The notes below the pieces were generated by a model. The model did not search any database and was not told the DNA's origin. It saw only the letters and a program-made list of their open reading frames with translations. 64,000 bases of DNA from Alistipes indistinctus YIT 12060 (GTDB lineage: Bacteria > Bacteroidota > Bacteroidia > Bacteroidales > Rikenellaceae). The translations under genes were made by a program, and so were the position numbers. How positions within the stretch are numbered: position 1 is the stretch's first letter; every line of letters starts with the position of its first letter. This document shows positions 17,811-25,082 of this stretch, in pieces. The stretch is from NCBI RefSeq assembly GCF_025144995.1, contig NZ_CP102250.1:2356001-2420000 (forward strand), written 5' to 3'.

Positions 17811-18854
17811 ATGAAAAAAATCCTGATCCTTGCAGCCGGTCTGGCGATCCTTTCGGACTGCACCCGTGACGCTTCCTTCCCCGGCGAAGGTGAAAATCCT
17901 CAGGCTTCCAAGGCCGCGGCAAGCGTCGTTACGTACAGCATTACCGGTCGCATCTCTTTCAGTCAGGGATGGAAAGTGGAGGACGTTGTGTTGCCCACCG
18001 GTCAGACCGGGGTTCCGCCTGGACCCAGTGATACGGTAACGGTCATCGAGTCGACCGGCTATACGGCGCATGTGGAGCTCAGTTGCGATCCCTGGCCCGG
18101 TTACGGCGAGATTTACCTCCCGTATTCGAACGGTCAGCAGGCGGTCATCCTAAGCGATTACCAGCAGTGGAATTTCCCGTGTTCGTCACCCAGCCTCAAA
18201 CCGACCCTTTCCGGGATGTGGATCAACGGCTACGATCCATATGGGGAAGTCGCTCAGTTCCGTGTCAATTACACGGGTTACGACCAGTTCGGCAACCTGT
18301 CAGACACCTATTCGGCCGTGTTGCCGACGCGCCAGCCCACCAGCGGGGTAAGCCTGCCCGACAACCCCGTTTCGCTGCATTGGTCTTACAGCCGGCAGCA
18401 ATGGCTGCTCATCACGGCCTTTCCGGTGCGGTCCGATCTGACCGTATCGGTCAACGGCACGCAGTTGGTTGCCACCATCCCGGCCGGAGCCAAGGGTATC
18501 CTGACCGGCAACGGCAACCCCACGCTCTTCTCTGTCACTCCCGGCATGAGCTTCTCTCCGGTGCGCGACGGCTACTACACCTATACGAAGGGTGATTTCA
18601 GCTCGGGACCCGGTTCCGCGGTATCTAACGAAATCCGGATTACGCTGACCCGTTCCGGCAACGAATGGATCATCGAGGCGACGCAGAACGTTCCCGACCG
18701 GGATGTGGTCGTCACCTGCGACGGATGGGACGTGCTCGGCGCCACTTACGTGATTCCGCAGGGACAGACTTCGGTACGTACCGGTCCGGCCGATGCGGGG
18801 TATGTCATCACCGATGTCTATTCGTACGGCTCTAAATATACTTTCGTCTGGTAG
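17811..18854 (+). CDS. Exported protein of unknown function, lipoprotein-like
   Basis: A 347-aa protein with a hydrophobic N-terminus (MKKILILAAGLAILSDCTRD). The Cys sits where a lipobox Cys would be, but the residue before it is Asp, unusual for signal peptidase II. The mature part is rich in Gly, Ser, Thr and Tyr and appears all-beta. Two segments contain a similar phrase, VVLPTGQTGVPPGPSDT near residue 60 and YVIPQGQTSVRTGPADAG near the C-terminus, suggesting repeated beta modules. I do not recognise a family. It is convergent with the secretion operon and separated from it by a two-sided terminator. Confidence 0.7.
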   Translation: MKKILILAAGLAILSDCTRDASFPGEGENPQASKAAASVVTYSITGRISFSQGWKVEDVVLPTGQTGVPPGPSDTVTVIESTGYTAHVELSCDPWPGYGEIYLPYSNGQQAVILSDYQQWNFPCSSPSLKPTLSGMWINGYDPYGEVAQFRVNYTGYDQFGNLSDTYSAVLPTRQPTSGVSLPDNPVSLHWSYSRQQWLLITAFPVRSDLTVSVNGTQLVATIPAGAKGILTGNGNPTLFSVTPGMSFSPVRDGYYTYTKGDFSSGPGSAVSNEIRITLTRSGNEWIIEATQNVPDRDVVVTCDGWDVLGATYVIPQGQTSVRTGPADAGYVITDVYSYGSKYTFVW

Positions 18855-18883
18855 GATGATCTCGGTATGGGCAACGTTCGGTG

Positions 18884-18916
18884 AATCCCGGCTATTTCAA
18901 TAGTCGGGATTTTTAT
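18884..18916. terminator. Two-sided terminator between the unknown lipoprotein and the secretion operon
   Basis: Arms 18884-18896 and 18899-18911 form a 13-bp stem with a single G-T pair, flanked by a T-rich tract on the plus strand. It lies between convergent transcription units. Confidence 0.8.
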
Positions 18917-19003
18917 TGGTGGGTTTCCTGTTCTTGTTCCTGCGCCTGTTCTTGTACCTGTTGCAGTGGGATTCTGTTTTTTAGGGATACGGGAGGGCAC
19001 GTA

Positions 19004-20137
19004 TTACCCCATAATTCCGCCGAGCCGGAACATGGGCAGGTACATCGAAATGAGGATGACGGCGACGAGCAGGCCGACGAGCAAGATCAGGATTGGCTCG
19101 AGCATACCTCCGAGCGAGCGGAGGCGGTGTTCGAGCTCTCCTGTGAGCACATCCCCTTCACGGCGCAGCATCTCAGGGAGACGTCCGGTTTGCTCGCCGA
19201 CGCGTAGCAGCACGACGAGCCGGCGATCGTAAATCCTCCCGAAACGCTCCATTGCGTCGGACAGGCAGGAGCCTTGCTCCAATTCGCGGACTATTTCGGC
19301 GAAGGAGGTCCGGTAGGGATGGAATGTGATGATTCCCCGGAGCATATCGATGCCTTGCAGCAGCGGAACGCCTGACGAGGCGAGCAGGCAAAGCAGTTTG
19401 CAGAAACGGGCCTGCATGTTTTTACGCAGCGTGTCGCCCAACAAGGGCATCCGCAGCAGCAGATTGCCAGCCATACGCTGCACTCCTGGTCGTCCACCGA
19501 AAGTCCTCCACCAAAACCATCCTCCGAGCGCCATGAATACTGTGACGGCCAGGTACGCCGGAAACGCTTTTGACAGCGAAATGATCCATCGGGTCATGGC
19601 CGGGAGTTCGCCTCCCATGCGCGAGTAGACCTGTTCGAACATCGGTACGATGACCAGTACCATGAAAATCACGACGACAACGGCCGTGAAAAGGATGATC
19701 AGCGGATAGCTGACCGCGCCGCTGACCATGCGTCGCTGTGCGATCCGTTTGCCGTAATAGTCGGCAAGGAATGCCAGTGCTTCGTCGAGCCGTCCGGTCT
19801 CCTCGCCGATCCGAAGCACGCCGCAGTCGAGTGGGGCGAAGCGTTCGCTCCGCTCGAACGCGCGGCCCAACGATTCTCCGCGTACGACGGAGCGATACAG
19901 CTCTGTGAGCAAAGCCCGGCCGGCAGCATTCCGTTCGCCCTCGATCAAAAGTGAAAACGATCGGCTGAAATCGAGTCCCGAGGAGAGTAGCGAGTGCAGT
20001 TCGGCGAACATCGCCTCCTTGCGGGCATCCTGCAGGGGTTGTTTTGTTTGTTTCCGTGACGTGAAAAAATCGGTTAATTCCATAAGTAGGCCAGATTGTA
20101 TCGGGAGAATTTGTATCAATTCAGTTCGATTCGTCAT
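19004..20137 (-). CDS. gspF: GspF/PilC-like inner-membrane platform protein
   Basis: A 377-aa protein with the duplicated GspF fold. The first cytoplasmic four-helix domain (ELHSLLSSGLDFSRSFSLLIEGE...RIGEETGRLDEALAFLADYY) is followed by a helix (LIILFTAVVVVIFMVLVIVPMF). The second copy follows (CKLLCLLASSGVPLLQGIDML...RVGEQTGRLPEMLRREGDVL) and a C-terminal helix (PILILLVGLLVAVILISMYLPMF). GspF/PilC couples the ATPase to pseudopilus assembly. Start 20137 is supported by GGAGGGG ten bases upstream, although it overlaps the preceding gene by 17 bases; a start at 20083 lacks such a site. Last gene of the operon. Confidence 0.92.
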   Translation of the reverse strand: MTNRTELIQILPIQSGLLMELTDFFTSRKQTKQPLQDARKEAMFAELHSLLSSGLDFSRSFSLLIEGERNAAGRALLTELYRSVVRGESLGRAFERSERFAPLDCGVLRIGEETGRLDEALAFLADYYGKRIAQRRMVSGAVSYPLIILFTAVVVVIFMVLVIVPMFEQVYSRMGGELPAMTRWIISLSKAFPAYLAVTVFMALGGWFWWRTFGGRPGVQRMAGNLLLRMPLLGDTLRKNMQARFCKLLCLLASSGVPLLQGIDMLRGIITFHPYRTSFAEIVRELEQGSCLSDAMERFGRIYDRRLVVLLRVGEQTGRLPEMLRREGDVLTGELEHRLRSLGGMLEPILILLVGLLVAVILISMYLPMFRLGGIMG

Positions 20138-20645
20138 ACCGATATTTCCCCTCCGCCTCAGAGAGTTTTCTGAGCAGCGGATCGGAACGGTGCCGCGGTG
20201 CGAACCCGATGCACCGCAACGAATCTTGCGCCGTTCGCAGTTCGACGACGAGCGTGTCGACAGGCCGATCTCGCGGGATTTCTGGAATCGTGCGCAGTCC
20301 GGCGACTTTCCGCAGCAGGGTATCGGTCCGTTCTCCTTGATGTACGATCAGTGCCGAATCGATTCGCTCGATCCGGCCATAAATCTCTCCCCCTCGATAC
20401 AGAGCCAGCGCTCCGTTGTCCTCGGCAAGCAGGCTGTCCGACATGCCGGCCAGATCGGCCGTCCGAAAATATCTGGCGTACTGTTCCGTGCGTCCTGCGA
20501 TTTGTAGCGATGTCCGGTCGAGGAACCGGCGCAGCAGTCCGAAGCCGTCCATTACTGACAAAAAGACGATGCCGCCGAGGATCATCAGGATCAGTACCTC
20601 GACCAGCGTAGATGCGGGTAATCGTTTTGTCGGATTCATCGTCAT
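20121..20645 (-). CDS. Minor pseudopilin, J-like
   Basis: A 174-aa protein. A short basic leader ending in Pro-Ala is followed by a class III prepilin helix: RLPA^STLVEVLILMILGG, with Glu at mature position 5. The globular C-terminal region is beta-rich (LALYRGGEIYGRIERIDSALIV) and has no recognised domain. Order and size resemble GspJ or a PilW-like minor pseudopilin. The predicted cleavage residue is Ala rather than Gly, as in the other pilins of this operon. It lies 10 bases after the I-like gene. Confidence 0.8.
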   Translation of the reverse strand: MTMNPTKRLPASTLVEVLILMILGGIVFLSVMDGFGLLRRFLDRTSLQIAGRTEQYARYFRTADLAGMSDSLLAEDNGALALYRGGEIYGRIERIDSALIVHQGERTDTLLRKVAGLRTIPEIPRDRPVDTLVVELRTAQDSLRCIGFAPRHRSDPLLRKLSEAEGKYRYDESN

Positions 20646-20655
20646 TTCCTCAGGT

Positions 20656-21108
20656 TTAAGGTTCGGCTGGCGTCCGTTTGGCGCCGGAGTTTACGGGATC
20701 GATCAGGTGTTTGTATTCCATCTTTTTGTGCTCTCCCGGAATTTCCATCGTCAGTGTCACACTCCACAGCTCCGGGCACGGATCGTAGGATTCGATACGA
20801 ATCGTCAGCGAACCCCAGCCGAAGGTCAGCTGGGTCGTACCTTCACCGTAAGTTCCTTCCCGTACTTTTCCCAGTACGTGAGCTGCCCGGTAGTCGGCTT
20901 CGGCGCAGGCGATGCTGCCGGAGTCCCCGGCGGTGAGCCGGACGACGGTTTCAAGGCTTACGGCGAACACGACCATCAGTACGACCGATGCGACGATCGC
21001 CTCGAGCAGCGATGCCGCCGGCAGCCGGTATCCCGCTTGCAAACTTAACCCGTGCTGTGTCCGCGCTTCGTTTGCCGGTTCACTGCCGAAGTGAGTCAGG
21101 GTACCCAT
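20656..21108 (-). CDS. Minor pseudopilin, I-like
   Basis: A 150-aa protein with an unusually long leader of about 31 residues, then YRLPA^ASLLEAIVASVVLMVV with Glu at mature position 5, and a short C-terminal domain (QLTFGWGSLTIRIESYDPC). The start is fixed by a strong AGGAGG site five bases upstream of the ATG at 21108, inside the end of the K-like gene (13-base overlap), which suggests translational coupling. Small size and place between K and J suggest a GspI equivalent; paralogue identity is an inference. Confidence 0.8.
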   Translation of the reverse strand: MGTLTHFGSEPANEARTQHGLSLQAGYRLPAASLLEAIVASVVLMVVFAVSLETVVRLTAGDSGSIACAEADYRAAHVLGKVREGTYGEGTTQLTFGWGSLTIRIESYDPCPELWSVTLTMEIPGEHKKMEYKHLIDPVNSGAKRTPAEP

Positions 21109-22331
21109 GCAGCCTCCTTTCTCCGGTAGCGCGTCGTGCCCCATAGCGGGTAGGCCGCCGCAGGATTTTCGAGCAATGTCATATCGTACAGCATATCTTC
21201 GTAATAACCCTCCGGGGTGTAGTACGCAAGCTGGTTCGCGACGAGGCAGCCCGATACGATGCCCTGCACCTGCGCCGCGCCGTCCGCCCACAGCAGGCCC
21301 CGCACAACGGCCGTGCGTTCCTGTCGGTAATTCGTGCGTCGTACCTCCGGGCGGCCGTCCCCGTCTACGATTACGTATCCTTCGACGCGGCTCTTCGGGC
21401 CGATCTCTGCATAGCGGCCTGGATTTTCACGGGCGACGAACACCCCCGACGGATAACCGAGCGTGACTTGCCGGCCGATCAGCACCGTATCCGTTGCGAA
21501 CAACTGGGCCGTTCCCCGGAACCCGTCGCCTATATGGACCGTCCTTCCGACGACCAGTATGTTTTGCAGACGGCAAGTGCTGTCGATCACCACTTCGTCG
21601 CCGACCAGCACGATCATTCCCGCTAAATGGGTACCTTGTGCCAGATCGGCAGCATTCAGCAGCCGGGGAAACACAGTTCCGAAACCGGCCTCCAGGCTGT
21701 CGGGTGCCGTTTCCCGTGTAGTCGGGCTCTCCAGGAGATGCAGCAGGTTGTCTGTTGCCTGCCGCACACCGGGCCTGAGTGCGGGCAGCTCTTTCCCGGC
21801 GTAGCTAGCCCGTTGGCCCTCGATTCGCTCGCCGTTGAAAAAGACCGACCGGATTTGTCCGTACTGCACACCGTGCCGGGGCAGCCGGAGCTGTCCGTGC
21901 AGTACGGTACGGCCTGCCAGTGTCAGTGAAGGGGCTTCGGTCGCATACCAGAAATTGCACTCCTGCGGGAACGGATTCTCCGTTCCGAATAACCGGACCG
22001 CGACGGTCCGGGGATCGGCGGATTCGACCCGCACCGCCTCGTACAGTCCCCAGGGCCAGGCTGTAATCCGCACGCGGCTGTCCGGCAGGTTGTCGAATAG
22101 CTGTATGTTGCCGTCTGTACCGTTCCGTCCGGCGAGCGTACTGTCGGCGGCATAGAGTACGAAGGCCGATTCGAGATACGTCCGCTGGCGGGAGAGGTAC
22201 CCCGCCCGCGCAAAGAACACGAAGTCGGCGTCCCACAGCGTCAATACACCCAGTACCGAGAGCAGCATCAGCGCCGAGACGACCAGTACGGTCGCCAGTA
22301 CGCTGGCAGGTATGCGTTCGGAACAGCTCAT
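21096..22331 (-). CDS. Large pseudopilin, K-like, with predicted beta-helix-like body
   Basis: A 411-aa protein. The leader (MSCSERIPA) is followed by SVLATVLVVSALMLLSVLG, a prepilin-type helix in which mature position 5 is Thr, not Glu. GspK is the pseudopilin known to lack Glu5, so the position in the operon and this residue agree. The body is unlike GspK: residues about 235-330 show short repeating strands (VLVGDEVVIDSTCRLQNILVV, GRTVHIGDG, DTVLIGRQVTLGYPSG, KSRVEGYVIVDGDG) reminiscent of bactofilin or right-handed beta-helix proteins. ATG 22331 was chosen because it directly precedes the leader; the frame runs further upstream into the C-like gene. Confidence 0.75.
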   Translation of the reverse strand: MSCSERIPASVLATVLVVSALMLLSVLGVLTLWDADFVFFARAGYLSRQRTYLESAFVLYAADSTLAGRNGTDGNIQLFDNLPDSRVRITAWPWGLYEAVRVESADPRTVAVRLFGTENPFPQECNFWYATEAPSLTLAGRTVLHGQLRLPRHGVQYGQIRSVFFNGERIEGQRASYAGKELPALRPGVRQATDNLLHLLESPTTRETAPDSLEAGFGTVFPRLLNAADLAQGTHLAGMIVLVGDEVVIDSTCRLQNILVVGRTVHIGDGFRGTAQLFATDTVLIGRQVTLGYPSGVFVARENPGRYAEIGPKSRVEGYVIVDGDGRPEVRRTNYRQERTAVVRGLLWADGAAQVQGIVSGCLVANQLAYYTPEGYYEDMLYDMTLLENPAAAYPLWGTTRYRRKEAAWVP

Positions 22332-22371
22332 ACGGGAGTCAGGTTTATGGTATGCATGCGGCTGCAATTTT

Positions 22372-22830
22372 TTACGGTATTTGAACAAAATAGATTTTTC
22401 CATAGCGGAACAAACCGATGGAATCTCCCCGCAGCAGTTGCAGTGTAAAGCCTTCGGCCGACTCTCCCCGGCCGAGCAGGTGTACGCGCCCGTCGAACGA
22501 AACGAGGTAACGGTCCGTTCCTTTGCTGCGGATACGTCCGTTGCAGGCAAGGTTTACTACCGGTTCCGGTTTTCCAGCGGCAGGCACTGTCTTTTTTACC
22601 GTGCGGGATATGGCCCCGGGCGCAGGTTGAGGGACAGCGGCACGTAAAAACGGGTCGGGGTAGTCGAGCTGCAGCGTATCGCCGTTGGCCGGTTTCTTCT
22701 GCCGGGTGACAAGGGCTGCCGGGGCAGCGGGAGTCACTTCCGGTTTGGAAAAGAACAGCTTCCAGACTACGACGCTCCATACGCCGAGCACCACGACCAA
22801 CAACAGGTATGTCAGCCCGTTCGATTTCAT
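22372..22830 (-). CDS. GspC/PilP-like inner-membrane secretion component
   Basis: A 152-aa bitopic protein. A short cytoplasmic N-terminus and one helix (LTYLLLVVVLGVWSVVVW) are followed by a Pro/Ala-rich periplasmic linker with LDYPDPFLR, which recalls the DPF motif of PilP. A compact beta domain at about residues 90-152 (CNGRIRSKGTDRYLVSFDGR, ending LLRGDSIGLFRYGKIYFVQIP) resembles the HR domain of GspC, which contacts the secretin. The first codon overlaps the stop of the upstream lipoprotein gene by four bases. Assignment rests on topology, size and place in the operon. Confidence 0.68.
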   Translation of the reverse strand: MKSNGLTYLLLVVVLGVWSVVVWKLFFSKPEVTPAAPAALVTRQKKPANGDTLQLDYPDPFLRAAVPQPAPGAISRTVKKTVPAAGKPEPVVNLACNGRIRSKGTDRYLVSFDGRVHLLGRGESAEGFTLQLLRGDSIGLFRYGKIYFVQIP

Positions 22831-23444
22831 GGCCGGGTCCCTGCGTCAGTGCCGGACGCATCGTGTTTATCGTGAATGGTTGCCGGGACGTTCGAGCCTA
22901 CCCGGACATCCGGTGTCGCCTGAACGGCCTGAATGATTTGGGCAATCGTTGCCGTCGGATTTTTCGATTTGGCCTGAATGGCCGTTTCTTCGGAACCAGA
23001 CTCCCTATCCGTCTCTTCCGTCTCTGACGGTTGATCGGGTTTTGGCAGTTCCGACGGTTCGTCCGCTTGCGGCGGATCGACCGTCAGCGTATAGACCTGT
23101 TCCTTGTTTCGGAAAGCTCCGTTGGCAGCCTGCAAGCTCCATTGGTAGTTTCCTGTATCGAGTGTTGCCGTAAAACGGTCGGCCCTGTGGGCTGAGTCTG
23201 CCAGCAATGTCGTGTCGGCGACCAGGCGCGAAGCCCCGGCGAATGTCGGTGAGACGATCGTCAGGCGGTAGCTCCGGGCACCGTCGAGGGGGCGCCACAG
23301 GAAAGTGACCGTTCCTGCTTCGGTGCGGGTATTGTTCTTCGGGGCGATCACCTCAATCGACGCATCTTCGATATCCTGTTCGAAAATATCCTCACAACCG
23401 GACAAAAGCAGGAAGACGAGCAAGAAAATACAGATTGGTTTCAT
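22827..23444 (-). CDS. Operon-specific lipoprotein with Ig-like domain
   Basis: A 205-aa protein with a clear lipoprotein signal (FLLLSGCEDIFEQ). Residues about 30-125 form an Ig/FnIII-like beta domain (IEVIAPKNNTRTEAGTVTFLWRPLDGARSYRLTI...), a fold common in SusE-like and other Bacteroidota outer-membrane lipoproteins. The C-terminal 80 residues are a Pro/Glu/Ser/Thr-rich disordered tail. It overlaps the C-like gene by four bases, so it belongs to the operon. No canonical T2SS component matches; a pilotin-like or periplasmic scaffolding role for the secretin is a guess. Confidence 0.75.
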   Translation of the reverse strand: MKPICIFLLVFLLLSGCEDIFEQDIEDASIEVIAPKNNTRTEAGTVTFLWRPLDGARSYRLTIVSPTFAGASRLVADTTLLADSAHRADRFTATLDTGNYQWSLQAANGAFRNKEQVYTLTVDPPQADEPSELPKPDQPSETEETDRESGSEETAIQAKSKNPTATIAQIIQAVQATPDVRVGSNVPATIHDKHDASGTDAGTRP

Positions 23445-23454
23445 ATCGTAGCGG

Positions 23455-23961
23455 TTAAGGTTTGTCGGTCAGTTGTTGGACTAGAATCGTCAGTTGCAGG
23501 GAGCTCTGCCGTCCCCGGCGTACGGTTTTGAATTCGGTGGACAGGAAACGGCCGTCCGGCAGGCTTCGCTCAAGCCGGTCAAGTGTTTTTAGTAGCGGAG
23601 AAAACGTGCCTGAGAGCACGATCTCGGCTGTACGCAGTGCGAAGTCATTGCCGTCGCGGGTCAGGTATGGCGTATAGCGGACGACCGCAATCTTCCCGTC
23701 TGCCTGAAAACGCCCCAGCGAGTCGAGCAATCCGCCTCCAGCGATCCGGTCCGTCGTATCGGGCACGATGGAATGGACGGTCCCGGCTGCGGAGAGTGAT
23801 ACGCTGTCCGTACGCGATTCGGCAATCCGCCGCTCGCTGCGGCATACCTCGATCCACAGGCCGACCGTGCTGCGGAGCGACAGTTGGTACACGGCGATCG
23901 GAAGAACGATCAATAACAGGAAGAGCCGTACGATTCCCTCGTATTTGCCCAGCTTTTTCAT
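23455..23961 (-). CDS. GspM/PilO-like inner-membrane protein
   Basis: A 168-aa bitopic protein: a short basic N-terminus, a single helix (IVRLFLLLIVLPIAVYQLSL), a helical stalk (SERRIAESRTDSVSL) and a small alpha/beta domain (EIVLSGTFSPLLKTLDRLER...LQLTILVQQL). The last part fits the ferredoxin-like domain of GspM/PilO, including the G-x-F-x-x-L-L-x-x-L-x-x-L-E pattern. It overlaps the L-like gene by four bases, which is how M follows L in classical operons. Confidence 0.72.
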   Translation of the reverse strand: MKKLGKYEGIVRLFLLLIVLPIAVYQLSLRSTVGLWIEVCRSERRIAESRTDSVSLSAAGTVHSIVPDTTDRIAGGGLLDSLGRFQADGKIAVVRYTPYLTRDGNDFALRTAEIVLSGTFSPLLKTLDRLERSLPDGRFLSTEFKTVRRGRQSSLQLTILVQQLTDKP

Positions 23962-24989
23962 AATGCGATGGTAATTTTGAATTCAGTCGATCCGCTTTCG
24001 CGGTTCTGTTCCAGTTGCTCGAGCTTCGCCTTACGGAAAGGCGGATCGGACTTTAGACCGGCAATCAGGCGGGACACGGCTGCCGCGTCGTCCGTGCGGC
24101 CCCGGACCGAGAGCGTTTCGGAAGCGAATACGGGATCCTTCGCGTCTTCCAACCTTTTGACGAGCGGCTGCACCGCCAGAGAGGTCAGCGTGATTTCCCG
24201 AGGCACATGCGAGGCCGTCCGGTCCAAAAGCCATGCATGTCTATAGGCCAACCGCTGCGAGAATTCGGTCACCGCTGCCCGTCGTTGTTCGGATCGGGCC
24301 TGAGACACTCCCCGTGTCTTTTCTCGCGCCGCTAATACGGTTCGCTGTTCCGCCCGGCGGTCTTCCAGGGAGGCGGAGGCCAGGGCATTCACTACGAGCA
24401 GGAGTAGCATAAGGCCGAGCACGGGCAGGCGTAGACGTCGGGCGAGCGCTTTGCAAAGCATGTTGCCCCAGGGTGTGGGACGGACCGCAGTACGCCATTT
24501 CAGCCGGGCCCGGTAGAAATACAGGGCTTCCCGGCTCGCTTCCGGTTCCGGTTCTTCGCCCGGAGTGTCGTACCGCATTCCGGCCGTGGGAATGCCGCTT
24601 TCTGCGAGTTGTAGCAGGAGCGGTTCTACCTGCCCGCGGCGGACGAAGGTGATCGATCGGGTTTGAACGTCAGGGCCGGAAGGGAGATCGTCGTTCGAAA
24701 AACTCCATGCAAACGTTTCGGGATCGGCCTTCACTTTTTCGACAAGCGGGGACCCGTCCGCCGGTTTGGTAATGATGCCGTGCCCGGCCACCGATACCAG
24801 TACGGGCCGGGCCGCGCACTCTCTTTTCAGGACTGCGGCATCCGGTTCGTCTTCCCGGTGCAGTACCCGTATCTGTTCCCCGGTGCAGTCCAGCACAAAA
24901 AGGGACATCGAGTAGTTGGCCGTATCGGTAAAGCGGATGCGAAGCACGGTTACCGGGCCCGTCAGTCGTTGCAGCAGACTTCTTTTCAT
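23958..24989 (-). CDS. GspL/PilN-like inner-membrane protein
   Basis: A 343-aa protein. About 170 N-terminal residues are cytoplasmic, shorter than the actin-like domain of GspL but with strand patterns such as SLFVLDCTGEQIRVLHR and PVLVSVAGHGIITK. One helix follows (LPVLGLMLLLLVVNALASA, near residue 190), then a coiled region and a PilN/GspL-type ferredoxin-like domain (VPREITLTSLAVQP...LSVRGRTDDAAAVSRLIAGLK...FKITIAL). In type II systems L recruits the ATPase E to the membrane. The degenerate ATPase fold makes the assignment one of topology and gene order. Confidence 0.72.
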   Translation of the reverse strand: MKRSLLQRLTGPVTVLRIRFTDTANYSMSLFVLDCTGEQIRVLHREDEPDAAVLKRECAARPVLVSVAGHGIITKPADGSPLVEKVKADPETFAWSFSNDDLPSGPDVQTRSITFVRRGQVEPLLLQLAESGIPTAGMRYDTPGEEPEPEASREALYFYRARLKWRTAVRPTPWGNMLCKALARRLRLPVLGLMLLLLVVNALASASLEDRRAEQRTVLAAREKTRGVSQARSEQRRAAVTEFSQRLAYRHAWLLDRTASHVPREITLTSLAVQPLVKRLEDAKDPVFASETLSVRGRTDDAAAVSRLIAGLKSDPPFRKAKLEQLEQNRESGSTEFKITIAL

Positions 24990-25082
24990 GTTCGTTTTTA
25001 TGCGGTCGTTTTTTCTTTAACTAGAGGTTTCGTTCGGTGCTCTCCGGCCGGCATATAGCGCATGGGGGCGTCGCCGCACTCT

